Positions 1 to 5,865 are shown, counted from the stretch's first letter. The stretch is DNA of 6,087 nt from Erysipelotrichaceae bacterium (GCA_017511325.1 JAFWKS010000278.1:1-6087); one strand, 5' to 3'. Notes: generated by a model from the letters alone, not told the origin. A program made the numbers and translations.

Positions 1-248
1 ACAGAAACATAAACTCCGCCGGTCGAATAATCATCCAGTTCTATTTCTTTGACAAGGACATATTTGGCGTAATTCAGCACATGCGCCTCTACTTCAAAGA
101 GTTCTTCAAATTCTTCCAGCTTTTTATAGACTATATCTGCCTTATATATGTAATCAGCTTTCGCTGCTATCAGGGACATCATCGCGCACATCACAATCAG
201 AAAAGCTGTCGAGATAAATCCCTTTGTTCGTGGCGATAGCTCTTTCAT
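1..248 (-). CDS. comGG: ComGG-like minor pseudopilin, partial (3' end beyond window)
   Basis: Last visible gene of the comG operon; 82 codons are seen and no stop is reached. The N-terminus is a short basic leader (MKELSPRTKG) followed by GFISTAFLIVMCAMM, a prepilin-type junction with cleavage expected between Gly10 and Phe11 and one hydrophobic helix to about residue 29. Position +5 after the cleavage site is Ala, not Glu; the known ComGG of Bacillus subtilis also lacks Glu5 (GFIYPAV). The remainder is charged and helical (KKLEEFEELFEVEAHV), then a beta-like stretch begins. The ATG at 248-246 was chosen because AGGAG lies just upstream, it includes the full leader, and it is the seventh gene in comG order. 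It lies inside comGF in another frame, overlapping it by 95 bases. The predicted role is a minor subunit of the transformation pseudopilus at the membrane. Assignment rests on position and N-terminal pattern; ComGG proteins are poorly conserved. Confidence 0.8.
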   Translation of the reverse strand, partial: MKELSPRTKGFISTAFLIVMCAMMSLIAAKADYIYKADIVYKKLEEFEELFEVEAHVLNYAKYVLVKEIELDDYSTGGVYVS

Positions 249-597
249 ATCTCCTGTTGTTTCTTTCGTAGATGACATATATCACGGTTCCTCTTTCTTC
301 AAAATGAAGATCGTCAATGTCGTTAAGATAGATCTGCGTTCCAGGCTGCAGCAGCATCTTGCGATTTACCATAGACAAAGAAAAGTCCTTGTTCTGATAG
401 ATGAAGTCTAATGAACTATATGAGACATGCATGTCATAGGCTATCAGAAGTATCTCCCTCAGCTCTGTTAAAGCAAGTTCATCTGATACCTCGTTATATT
501 CAAAGGGGATGCGGGATGTATAGCTGAAGGCCATTGAACATAGCGGCAGCATCGAAACGATGATCATCAGCCCGACCAGATTCCTAATCAGGTTCAT
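154..597 (-). CDS. comGF: ComGF-like competence pseudopilus protein
   Basis: Sixth gene of the comG operon, 147 residues. A hydrophobic N-terminal segment (about residues 6-24, NLVGLMIIVSMLPLCSMAF) would anchor it in the membrane; no G^F prepilin cleavage motif is visible, as is also the case for the annotated ComGF of B. subtilis. The C-terminal half (about 82-127) has a beta-strand pattern, LQPGTQIYLNDIDDLHFEE then TVIYVIYERNNRRYERAI, which resembles the family's ending where a strand leads into a 'vYexxf' motif. The start overlaps the end of the upstream comGE-like gene by 14 bases with only a weak ribosome site, so translational coupling is likely. Its last 95 bases are shared with comGG in another frame, and the final 15 residues (SDCDVRDDVPDSSES) look like an unconserved acidic tail. 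Function is inferred from order and fold pattern: a minor component needed for pseudopilus assembly in transformation. Confidence 0.78.
   Translation of the reverse strand: MNLIRNLVGLMIIVSMLPLCSMAFSYTSRIPFEYNEVSDELALTELREILLIAYDMHVSYSSLDFIYQNKDFSLSMVNRKMLLQPGTQIYLNDIDDLHFEERGTVIYVIYERNNRRYERAIATNKGIYLDSFSDCDVRDDVPDSSES
251..255 (-). promoter_or_regulatory. Shine-Dalgarno site of comGG inside comGF
   Basis: The minus strand reads AGGAG, then AT, then ATG. The spacing is short, but this is the only purine-rich site near the start of the comGG frame. It decides the start of comGG, placing it within the comGF reading frame rather than at the later in-frame ATGs (189-187, 180-178, 177-175), which would remove the prepilin leader. 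Confidence 0.6.
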
Positions 598-799
598 CGC
601 TCGTACAGGACTCGCATTCTCCTAACTTGCTGAAGATGATCTCATAACTCAGGTTGGATCTTTTTTGATAGTCATCATACCCTTTGAGATATCTGTCGAT
701 GATGTTGCAGATACTGAAACAGAGGATGCAGATGCAGGAACAGATGAATACGCTCAGCAACGCATCGATCAGAAAGAAACCGCTATTTGATCGTCGCAT
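584..799 (-). CDS. comGE: ComGE-like minor pseudopilin, cysteine-rich
   Basis: A 71-residue protein, fifth in the comG operon, overlapping comGD by 17 bases and comGF by 14. The N-terminus MRRSNSGFFLIDALLSV is a prepilin-type signal: a basic leader, Gly7^Phe8 cleavage point and a hydrophobic helix to about residue 33. The +5 residue after the cleavage point is Asp12, where most prepilins have Glu. Cysteines are unusually many: residues 20, 22, 24, 27 and 31 in the hydrophobic helix and 62 and 65 near the C-terminus, in ECESC. ComGE proteins are small and weakly conserved; 71 residues is short compared with the roughly 100 usual for the family, but both ends are fixed by neighbours in normal overlap arrangement, so a truncation is not evident. 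Identity rests mainly on the prepilin motif and operon position. Expected role: minor pseudopilin of the DNA-uptake pseudopilus. Confidence 0.72.
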   Translation of the reverse strand: MRRSNSGFFLIDALLSVFICSCICILCFSICNIIDRYLKGYDDYQKRSNLSYEIIFSKLGECESCTSDEPD

Positions 800-1088
800 A
801 TCCGTTGCCTAAATGAACGATCACCTGATGTCTTCCGAAGTCGACAGTCTTGCCCTGATAGACATGTCCCATGGAGTTGAAGAAGATGCCACCTTTGTAA
901 CTGCTGGTCTGTTTTTCGGTCAGACTTTCGCACAGTGTTTGAAGATATTCGTTCATGTAGTAGTAATGGTCGAGATCCAAAACCGGGTCGAAACTCAAGG
1001 CGATAAGGCATACACCGCAGATGACCATTATGCTTACAAGCATTTCAAGCAGCGTAAAGCCTTTTTCAGTCGATAACACAGTGCCCAT
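783..1088 (-). CDS. comGD: ComGD-like minor pseudopilin
   Basis: A 101-residue prepilin-like protein, fourth in the operon. It has a 10-residue leader ending in EKG, then FTLLEMLVSI, so cleavage is expected between Gly10 and Phe11 with the conserved Glu at residue 15 (+5). The hydrophobic helix runs to about residue 32. The C-terminal part (about 67-100: GGIFFNSMGHVYQGKTVDFG followed by QVIVHLGNGYATIK) matches the ComGD style of an 'FN..G....G.T' strand pair followed by a glycine-rich end. The ATG at 1088-1086 overlaps comGC by 23 bases. No good Shine-Dalgarno precedes it, and a GTG three codons later is an alternative that would leave a seven-residue leader. Translation is probably coupled to comGC. 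Role: minor pseudopilin of the competence pseudopilus in the cytoplasmic membrane and cell wall. Confidence 0.88.
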   Translation of the reverse strand: MGTVLSTEKGFTLLEMLVSIMVICGVCLIALSFDPVLDLDHYYYMNEYLQTLCESLTEKQTSSYKGGIFFNSMGHVYQGKTVDFGRHQVIVHLGNGYATIK

Positions 1089-1365
1089 TTACGATCGAAA
1101 GAGAATTGCCGTTGCTGCAGCTTGTCTGTTCAGGCTCAAGATAGCCCCCGTTGACAAGATCGGTAAGCGAGTTAGGATCGCTTCCATAATCAAGTCTGAA
1201 TTGTACGATAGCCGAATCCACGACCTTGGTCAGAGCTTTGCAGGCCTTGGAATCGACAGATGATATAACTCTGGATACGTTGGGGATGGTAAGCAGGAAC
1301 AGAATGGAAATGATGATCACAACTACCACCATCTCCAAAAGAGTAAAGCCATTTTTGTTTTTCAT
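1066..1365 (-). CDS. comGC: ComGC, major competence pseudopilin
   Basis: A 99-residue type IV prepilin-like protein. The N-terminus MKNKNGFTLLEMVVVVIIIS is a textbook signal: cleavage expected after Gly6, Phe7 as new N-terminus, Glu11 at +5, and a long hydrophobic helix to about residue 28, followed by the IPNV segment typical of ComGC. The soluble region has TKVVDSAIVQFRLDYGSDP, then SLTDLVNGGYL, the usual ComGC 'length and yield' layout. Cysteines lie at 42, 83 and 96; disulfide bonding within ComGC is known in Bacillus, but the pairing here cannot be told. A good ribosome site (AAAGGAG, 4 bases before ATG) and a 10-base gap from comGB support the start. As the major subunit it would polymerise into the pseudopilus that captures DNA, after processing by a ComC-type prepilin peptidase not present in this window. 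Confidence 0.96.
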   Translation of the reverse strand: MKNKNGFTLLEMVVVVIIISILFLLTIPNVSRVISSVDSKACKALTKVVDSAIVQFRLDYGSDPNSLTDLVNGGYLEPEQTSCSNGNSLSIVNGHCVID

Positions 1366-1375
1366 AGGTCTCCTT

Positions 1376-2383
1376 TCAGTACAGGCTGATGGCCTGCATC
1401 GGCATGAATAATATCTGGTAGATGAAGATGATGATCAATCCGATAAAGGCATAGGTCATCATCTGGATGGTGTTTGTATAGCGTTTCATCCTGCGTCTGA
1501 TCTTTTCACGTGACAATTCCACATACGAACCGATCACTTCCGAAAACTCATTCGTGTAATTGGCGATCTTGATGAAACGCGACAGGGATGAATCATAGTA
1601 GTTCTTTCTGGTCGCTTCCTTGAGGCTCTCTCCTTCCATAAGGCTCTCGTCAAGATGGAAAGCCAAGAAGGAGATGACAGGCTTGCTTTTCATGGCTTTG
1701 AGTATCTCCAATGACTGCCTTGTCTTATAGCCTGCTTCCAGGCAGATCAGAAACAGCGCCATGAATTCCTGTGAATAGTGAATATTCAGCAGGGAATTCG
1801 GCAGATACTTCGAAACAAATATATACAGCATGATCACATTGGCCGGTTTGAAGAAAAACAGAGCTGCTACAAACATGAGCAGGATCAGATAATAGAAGAT
1901 ATTGATCATGATCCTGAAGAACATCCTCAGTGAATCAAACAGCCCTATATCGGCTTCAAACGAGCTTATAAGAGAGAAGATCGAATCGATCCCATAGAGA
2001 TCGAACAGATAAAGAGAAGTCATCGTAATAAACAGCAGGATCAGCGGATAAGCCAAGGAATCAAGCAGTTCCTTCTTCCCTTCCTGTGCTCTTTTTTCAA
2101 ACTTCAAGGACAAAGACAAAGAAGCAGCCAGAGATAAAGTTGAAAGCAGTGATATCACGTAGGTCTTAAGCTGTCTGGGCAGATAGTCCCTTATCACATT
2201 TTCAATCATTTCACCCTGATCGAGCTTCTTGCGGATATCTTCAAAAATAGCTCTGTTCTTCCTGTTTTCCAGCAGGGAAAAACACTCGTTTATCGACATG
2301 TTGGTATTGAGCAGCTTGGAAAGATAGGAGATATCTTCAACGCTCATAGTCTTCTCAGACAGTATCTTCAGCGAAAAGCCCAT
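1376..2383 (-). CDS. comGB: ComGB, polytopic membrane platform protein of the pseudopilus
   Basis: A 335-residue protein of the type II secretion F / PilC family. It shows two repeated cytoplasmic helical regions, one around residues 10-105 (DISYLSKLLNTNMSINECFS, then EDIRKKLDQGEMIENVI) and one around 205-300 (EFMALFLICLEAGYKTRQSL, then HLDESLMEGESLKEAT). Each precedes hydrophobic spans at about 110-130, 156-178 and 307-327, with a further hydrophobic stretch near 182-192. The length matches the usual ComGB of about 320-350 residues. The start is supported by AGGAG six bases upstream. It overlaps the end of comGA by 29 bases, so the two are probably translationally coupled. Role in the family: the inner-membrane platform that links the ComGA ATPase to extension of the ComGC pseudopilus. 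Confidence 0.94.
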   Translation of the reverse strand: MGFSLKILSEKTMSVEDISYLSKLLNTNMSINECFSLLENRKNRAIFEDIRKKLDQGEMIENVIRDYLPRQLKTYVISLLSTLSLAASLSLSLKFEKRAQEGKKELLDSLAYPLILLFITMTSLYLFDLYGIDSIFSLISSFEADIGLFDSLRMFFRIMINIFYYLILLMFVAALFFFKPANVIMLYIFVSKYLPNSLLNIHYSQEFMALFLICLEAGYKTRQSLEILKAMKSKPVISFLAFHLDESLMEGESLKEATRKNYYDSSLSRFIKIANYTNEFSEVIGSYVELSREKIRRRMKRYTNTIQMMTYAFIGLIIIFIYQILFMPMQAISLY

Positions 2384-3317
2384 TGTTTACTCCTGCAATC
2401 TTCTGCATCTTTATGCTGATGAAATTCTTCGAATTGTGCTTGTATCTGCGGAAAAATTCGATCTCCTCTTCATCCATGATCTCGTACAAGACGATTTTGC
2501 GATAATCGTTCTTGTTCACCATCATCCGCTGATTGGAAACACAGATCAGATTCTCATAGAGATTGTCTTCATTGACTCCAAGCTCGACCATTCTCGATAT
2601 GCAGCTTGAAGCTCTTGAGGTATGGATAGTCGAAAGCACCAGATGTCCGGTATTGGCGGCGATGACCGCCATCTTTGCCGCTTTCTCATCGCGGATCTCA
2701 CCGATCATGATGATGTCGGGATCGTGTCTTAATATCTGTTTAACTCCTTCCGCATAATCAAAATGGGTAGCTTCGTTTACCGAAAGCTGGATGAAGCTGT
2801 CATGAAAGACTTCGATCGGATCTTCGATCGTATAGATCTTGCGTCTTTTTACGGATTCAAGAAGCGAATACAGCGTAGTAGTCTTGCCCGAACCTGTCGG
2901 CCCGGAAAAAAGGATCAGCCCGCAATCCTTTTTCAGCAGCGATTTGAAATAGGCGTTCTGTCTTTTGAATATCGAAAGAGAATCTGCACTGATCTTGAGT
3001 CTGGAGTTAAGGATCCTTAATACACCGTTGGTATAATTGAGCTTGCTGATGATCGCAAAACGCATCGAAAGCAGGATCCCTTCCACTTCCGTTTCAAACT
3101 GGCCTGTCTGCGGAGTCATGATATTCCCTACATCCAGATTGGAAAGGTATTGCAGATAGCGGATCAGTTTATAGTCTTCAAACTGTGATTTGACTTTTTT
3201 AAGTTCACCGTTGATGCGCATCTCTATTTCAACTTCCTGATAATGGGCCGTAAAATGGATATCCGTCGCATTGTATTTGAGAGCCAGCCTTAAAAGAGCC
3301 ATCAATCTTTCTTCCAT
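2355..3317 (-). CDS. comGA: ComGA, competence traffic ATPase (PilB/GspE family)
   Basis: First gene of the comG operon; 320 residues. It carries all motifs of secretion/pilus assembly ATPases: an N-terminal domain with the ATDIHF motif (17-22), Walker A GPTGSGKT (139-146), Asp box IYTIEDPIE (161-169), Walker B region HDPDIIMIGEIRD (198-210) with the catalytic Glu at 207, and His box TGHLVLSTIHTS (223-234). The C-terminal region has NQRMMV (262-267), equivalent to the 'QRL' element, and no tetracysteine zinc site. The length is close to streptococcal ComGA and a little shorter than that of Bacillus. AGAGG seven bases before the ATG at 3317-3315 supports the start. The protein would hydrolyse ATP at the cytoplasmic face to drive pseudopilus assembly for DNA uptake. 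It follows a 139-base intergenic region with a terminator and a candidate promoter, so it heads the transcription unit. Confidence 0.96.
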   Translation of the reverse strand: MEERLMALLRLALKYNATDIHFTAHYQEVEIEMRINGELKKVKSQFEDYKLIRYLQYLSNLDVGNIMTPQTGQFETEVEGILLSMRFAIISKLNYTNGVLRILNSRLKISADSLSIFKRQNAYFKSLLKKDCGLILFSGPTGSGKTTTLYSLLESVKRRKIYTIEDPIEVFHDSFIQLSVNEATHFDYAEGVKQILRHDPDIIMIGEIRDEKAAKMAVIAANTGHLVLSTIHTSRASSCISRMVELGVNEDNLYENLICVSNQRMMVNKNDYRKIVLYEIMDEEEIEFFRRYKHNSKNFISIKMQKIAGVNNGLFAEDTV

Positions 3318-3332
3318 AGTTTTGCCTCTATT

Positions 3333-3398
3333 CTTTATGAGCCAAAAAGTGACTGAATTCCTAAAAAAGTTTTATGATCCTCAGATTTTTAAGCCAAA
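3333..3398 (-). repeat. TTTGGCT direct repeat pair flanking the candidate comG promoter
   Basis: Two similar minus-strand motifs, TTTGGCTTAAAAA (3398-3386) and TTTGGCTCATAAAG (3346-3333), lie 52 bp apart start to start, about five helical turns, in the same orientation. One sits just upstream of the candidate -35 element and one just downstream of the expected transcription start. They may be binding sites for a regulator, but with only two short AT-rich copies chance cannot be excluded. Confidence 0.3.
3357..3381 (-). promoter_or_regulatory. Candidate comG promoter, AGGA-N17-GAAT (sigma-H/ComX-like)
   Basis: On the minus strand AGGA (3381-3378) is followed after 17 bases by GAAT (3360-3357). 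Transcription from it would start near 3350 and give a leader of about 33 bases that includes the comGA ribosome site. The arrangement resembles the AGGA...GAAT core of sigma-H promoters, used for comG in Staphylococcus aureus; the Bacillus sigma-H spacing is about one base longer and the flanking consensus bases are not matched. A weak vegetative alternative is TTGGCT (3397-3392) followed after 17 bases by TAAAAC (3374-3369). The rest of the 3318-3456 gap holds the upstream terminator and a TTTGGCT repeat pair. I see no ComK-type AAAA-N5-TTTT pair. Confidence 0.35.
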
Positions 3399-3404
3399 TA
3401 AAAC

Positions 3405-3428
3405 AAAAAAAACAGTATAAACTGTTTT
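3405..3428 (-). terminator. Rho-independent terminator after the MBL-fold hydrolase gene
   Basis: The minus strand forms AAAACAGT (3428-3421), loop TTAT, ACTGTTTT (3416-3409), an 8-bp perfect stem, with the T-run continuing for eight bases to 3405. It lies 28 bases past the hydrolase stop codon and separates that gene from comGA. The stem is AT-rich, so efficiency may be moderate. Confidence 0.8.
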
Positions 3429-3456
3429 CTTTGATGATATTTCGTGTAGATATGAT

Positions 3457-4053
3457 CTATCTCAGGTAATAATTTGTCGCAAGCTCATAATCAAGTGAAG
3501 TCTCTTCATCATGGCCAGGATAAATACGATAATCCTTTTTGAGATCTCTGAAGATATTCAAAGACTGTTTGAGCTTGCGGGCATCGCCCATGAAAAGATC
3601 GGTACGGCCTACTGAACCTTTAAACAGGGTATCACCGGTAAAAATGCAATCGTCAAAAACATAAATGAGCGAACCATCAGTATGGCCGGGTGTAAAGATC
3701 ACTTCAAATTCAAAAGGTTCGATCTTCATCTTTCCTTCCTTTAAAGGAACTGTCGGACAGCTGATATAGGATACCAGTCCAAAGTCTGCACCTGATAGCT
3801 TGTCTCTGGCTATCACCTCATCAGCTTCATGAAGATAGACTGGACACTTATAGTGCTCATAAAGACCATCGACAGCTTTGATATGATCAAAATGACCGTG
3901 CGTAAGCAGAATGGCCTCGAGTTCAAGATCACCAAGGATGTCTATCAGCTTCTCGGCTTTGGAAGCCGGATCGATGAGGATGGCCTTGCCATCTTCTTCA
4001 AGTAGATAAGTATTGGTAGCTATGGGACCAAGAACGAATCTTTTTACTTTCAT
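3457..4053 (-). CDS. MBL-fold metallohydrolase, glyoxalase II-like (YqgX type)
   Basis: A 198-residue single-domain metallo-beta-lactamase-fold protein. The metal ligands are all visible: HGHFDH at 52-57 (His52, His54, Asp56, His57), His124 in TPGHTDG, Asp141 in FTGDTLF and His181 in YPGHDEET. The opening VLGPIATNTYLLEEDGKAIL and the GRTDLFMGD segment (149-157) are typical of the hydroxyacylglutathione hydrolase-like group found across Bacillota, which lacks the extra C-terminal domain of true glyoxalase II. The enzyme probably binds two zinc or iron ions and hydrolyses a thioester or related ester in the cytosol; the substrate is unknown. A member of this family lies near comG in several Firmicutes, so position fits, but no role in competence follows. 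The ATG at 4053 starts 24 bases after rpmG; no Shine-Dalgarno is visible and the rpmG terminator fills the gap. No gene symbol is given because none is well established. Confidence 0.93.
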   Translation of the reverse strand: MKVKRFVLGPIATNTYLLEEDGKAILIDPASKAEKLIDILGDLELEAILLTHGHFDHIKAVDGLYEHYKCPVYLHEADEVIARDKLSGADFGLVSYISCPTVPLKEGKMKIEPFEFEVIFTPGHTDGSLIYVFDDCIFTGDTLFKGSVGRTDLFMGDARKLKQSLNIFRDLKKDYRIYPGHDEETSLDYELATNYYLR

Positions 4054-4061
4054 TGTAAATT

Positions 4062-4083
4062 AAAAATAGGCATAAGCCTATTT
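4062..4083 (-). terminator. Rho-independent terminator overlapping the rpmG stop codon
   Basis: The minus strand reads AAATAGGC (4083-4076), loop TTAT, GCCTATTT (4071-4064), an 8-bp perfect stem with the T-run reaching 4062 and further T-rich sequence to 4057. The rpmG stop codon TAG (4080-4078) is inside the first arm. The structure ends only 8 bases before the downstream hydrolase ATG. Confidence 0.75.
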
Positions 4084-4230
4084 CTTCTCCTTGTGAGTAG
4101 TCATTTTGTTGCACTTTGGACAGAACTTTTTGATTTCCATCTTATCAGGATGTTTTTTCTTATTTCTAGAACCGAAGTATGTTTCTTCTCCACACTCAGA
4201 ACATTTGAATGTTACAAAATCTCTTGGCAT
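4078..4230 (-). CDS. rpmG: 50S ribosomal protein L33 (zinc-binding, bL33 type)
   Basis: A 50-residue protein beginning MPRDFVTFKCSECGEETYF. Two CxxC pairs, Cys10/Cys13 and Cys37/Cys40, mark the zinc-ribbon ('C+') form of bacterial L33; the ending CNKMTTHKEKK is characteristic. Length is the family norm (about 49-55). It sits in the large ribosomal subunit near the E site. The start is fixed by a strong GGAGG (4244-4240) nine bases upstream, the best ribosome site in the window, and by a well-formed promoter. It is therefore an independent, probably highly expressed unit between ruvB and the MBL-fold hydrolase, ending in its own terminator. Bacillota often carry several L33 copies, some without cysteines; whether this genome has others cannot be seen. 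No Zur-like palindrome is apparent upstream. Confidence 0.97.
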   Translation of the reverse strand: MPRDFVTFKCSECGEETYFGSRNKKKHPDKMEIKKFCPKCNKMTTHKEKK

Positions 4231-4258
4231 TTATACTTACCTCCATTTACGCTTAATA

Positions 4259-4288
4259 ATTCTACCATAGTATTATTTCAAATTTCAA
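4259..4288 (-). promoter_or_regulatory. rpmG promoter, vegetative sigma type with extended -10
   Basis: The minus strand carries TTGAAA (4288-4283), an 18-base spacer and TAGAAT (4264-4259) preceded by TGG, giving the extended -10 TGGTAGAAT. Transcription would start near 4252, leaving a leader of about 22 bases with GGAGG. The -35 begins 3 bases after the ruvB stop codon, so the promoter fills the ruvB-rpmG gap. Confidence 0.75.
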
Positions 4289-4290
4289 TC

Positions 4291-5295
4291 TCAAAACAGT
4301 TTCTGTTCAAAATTGATGTTCAGATGTTTATAAGCCTTCTCCGTAGCCGTTCTTCCTCTTGGCGTTCTGTTGATGAAACCGATCTGCAGCAGATATGGTT
4401 CATTGACATCTTCCAAAGTGATCGTTTCTTCGCCGATGGCGCTGGCGATCGCCTCAAGACCTACCGGACCGCCGCGGAATCTTTCGATGATCCCTCTCAG
4501 ATAGCGGATATCGACATCATCAAGTCCCAGTGAATCGACCTTCAGTTTTTCCAAAGCGCCTTTCGCGATCTCGATATCGATCAGTCCGTCATTTCTTACC
4601 ATGGCGAAGTCTCTTACTCTTCTGAAAAGCCTGTTGGCGATTCTTGGGGTACCGCGTGATCTCTTGGCGATCTCGTGTACCGCATCTTCCTCAATCTTCG
4701 TGTTCAAGACTCTAGATGTCCTTCTGACGATCTGAGCAAGTTCATCTTCGGAATAGTAGTTGAGTTTGGAAGTGATACCGAATCGATCTCTTAGCGGTGA
4801 AGAGATGGCTCCGGCCCTGGTCGTAGCTCCGACCAGTGTAAATGGCGGCAGATCCAGTCTTATCGACTTGGCTCCTTCTTCCTTGCCGACGACGATATCG
4901 ATATAGAAATCTTCCATAGCGGAATAGAGTACTTCTTCAACGATCTTTGGCAGACGGTGTATTTCATCAATGAACAAGACATCTCCCATTTCCAGTGATG
5001 AAAGGATCGCCGCCAGATCTCCGGTTTTTTCAATGCTCGGGCCGGTCGTCGTCTTGATGTGCGTACCCATTTCATTAGCCAGGATATAGGCCATAGTCGT
5101 CTTGCCCAAGCCCGGCGGACCATACAGCAATACATGGTCAAGAGCTTCATCGCGCATCTTGGCGGCCTTGATGAAAACCTCAAGGTTTTCCTTGAGATCG
5201 CTCTGTCCGATGTACTCTTTCAAGGTCTGGGGCCTTAAACTCGCATCATCATCTTCTTTTTGCTTATCAGCAGATAATACTTTTAAATCATCCAT
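4291..5295 (-). CDS. ruvB: RuvB, Holliday junction branch-migration ATPase
   Basis: A 334-residue AAA+ ATPase of typical RuvB length. Visible motifs in order: the [13 protein letters not shown] lead-in (19-31), Walker A GPPGLGKT (59-66), Walker [10 protein letters not shown] (107-115), sensor 1 region VGATTRAG (155-162), arginine-finger region SPLRDRFG (166-173), sensor 2 RGTPRIANR (214-222), and the C-terminal winged-helix domain with [13 protein letters not shown] (272-284) and [11 protein letters not shown] (308-318), which contacts DNA. Hexameric RuvB rings pump DNA through the RuvA-bound junction during recombinational repair. It starts 9 bases after ruvA; the region before the ATG (AAAAAAGAATT) has no real Shine-Dalgarno, so coupling to ruvA translation is likely. 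The gene ends without a terminator before the rpmG promoter, so some transcripts may continue into rpmG. Confidence 0.98.
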   Translation of the reverse strand: MDDLKVLSADKQKEDDDASLRPQTLKEYIGQSDLKENLEVFIKAAKMRDEALDHVLLYGPPGLGKTTMAYILANEMGTHIKTTTGPSIEKTGDLAAILSSLEMGDVLFIDEIHRLPKIVEEVLYSAMEDFYIDIVVGKEEGAKSIRLDLPPFTLVGATTRAGAISSPLRDRFGITSKLNYYSEDELAQIVRRTSRVLNTKIEEDAVHEIAKRSRGTPRIANRLFRRVRDFAMVRNDGLIDIEIAKGALEKLKVDSLGLDDVDIRYLRGIIERFRGGPVGLEAIASAIGEETITLEDVNEPYLLQIGFINRTPRGRTATEKAYKHLNINFEQKLF

Positions 5296-5304
5296 AATTC
5301 TTTT

Positions 5305-5859
5305 TTACTTTATGAGCATGGCCAGAGCCTTGCGCACGAGTTCATCCGTCGAACCCGTTTCCTTCTCCAGCTTTTTCATGACCGGCTTGATCTCTGCAGG
5401 CTTGTAACCCAGCTGCTTAAGGGCTTCAGCAACATCCTTGAGTTCTTCACGCTTTTCATCTTCCGTTTCAACAAGCTTGCCCTTGAGATCGAGAATGATC
5501 TGCGAAGCTGTCTTGTTTCCGATGCCGGGCATCCTGCGCATAAAGTCCACATCGCCTGTTTCGATCGCCAAAACGATCGCTTCAACCGTCGTATTGGAAA
5601 GGATGTTGGAAGCGATCTTCGGGCCAAGGCCTTTAACGGAAATCAGTTTAATGAAAAGATCGTATTCAGCCAAAGAAAGAAAACCATACAGGCTTATCTC
5701 GTCCTCTCTGACATTCTGATAAGTATAGATCGTCATCTCCTTATTCAGGCTCAGCACTTCCGGATGATAGAAATTAATACGGTATCCTACGCCATTTACA
5801 TCCAGCAGCACATAATCCATACCGAAATGATGAACAATCCCTCTTAAAAAACCGATCAT
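5305..5859 (-). CDS. ruvA: RuvA, Holliday junction-binding subunit
   Basis: A 184-residue protein with the three RuvA domains: an N-terminal OB-fold (1-64, MIGFLRGIV to REDEISLYGF), a domain with two helix-hairpin-helix motifs (SVKGLGPKIAS, 74-84; RMPGIGNKTASQIILDLKGKL, 109-129), and, after an acidic linker (about 130-140), a C-terminal three-helix domain (about 141-184, VAEALKQLGYKPAEI) that contacts RuvB. Tetramers of RuvA clamp the four-way junction and load RuvB. The M-I-x-x-L-x-G start is conserved, which fixes the ATG at 5859-5857. No Shine-Dalgarno precedes it; a TATAAT box lies 6 bases upstream, so the message may be leaderless. It follows the permease terminator and forms a unit with ruvB. 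No LexA-type SOS box is evident. Confidence 0.97.
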   Translation of the reverse strand: MIGFLRGIVHHFGMDYVLLDVNGVGYRINFYHPEVLSLNKEMTIYTYQNVREDEISLYGFLSLAEYDLFIKLISVKGLGPKIASNILSNTTVEAIVLAIETGDVDFMRRMPGIGNKTASQIILDLKGKLVETEDEKREELKDVAEALKQLGYKPAEIKPVMKKLEKETGSTDELVRKALAMLIK

Positions 5860-5865
5860 ACTAAA

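Noticed and set aside
769..1011. Minus-strand alternative frame of 80 residues within comGD
   Set aside because: Arginine- and glutamine-rich composition typical of a shifted frame; the overlapping frame has a perfect prepilin signal.
813..1263. Plus-strand open frames opposite comGD and comGC (813-1076, 1021-1263)
   Set aside because: They overlap each other and lie antisense to two clear prepilin genes, with no ribosome site or recognisable domain.
2563..3020. Plus-strand open frames opposite comGA (2563-2757, 2763-3020)
   Set aside because: Antisense to the Walker A/B region of a conserved ATPase, so they are by-products of its codon use.
3365..3390. ComK box (AAAA-N5-TTTT) before comGA
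   Set aside because: AAAA and TTTT tracts occur but not with the required 5-base spacing or as a spaced pair.
4231..4290. Zur operator or ribosomal-protein leader structure before rpmG
   Set aside because: The gap is filled by a vegetative promoter and a 22-base leader; no matching palindrome or room for a leader fold.
4093..4533. Plus-strand open frame of 146 residues over rpmG and the ruvB end
   Set aside because: Runs across two genes, the rpmG promoter and an intergenic gap; no ribosome site and low-complexity F/S-rich protein.
4860..5183. Minus-strand shifted frame inside ruvB
   Set aside because: Arg/Trp/Cys-rich sequence without family features inside an intact RuvB frame; also no sign of a ruvB frameshift.
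5102..5719. Open frames opposite or inside ruvA and ruvB (5102-5407 plus, 5376-5627 minus, 5438-5719 plus)
   Set aside because: All are shadows of intact ruvA/ruvB, with serine- or arginine-rich composition.
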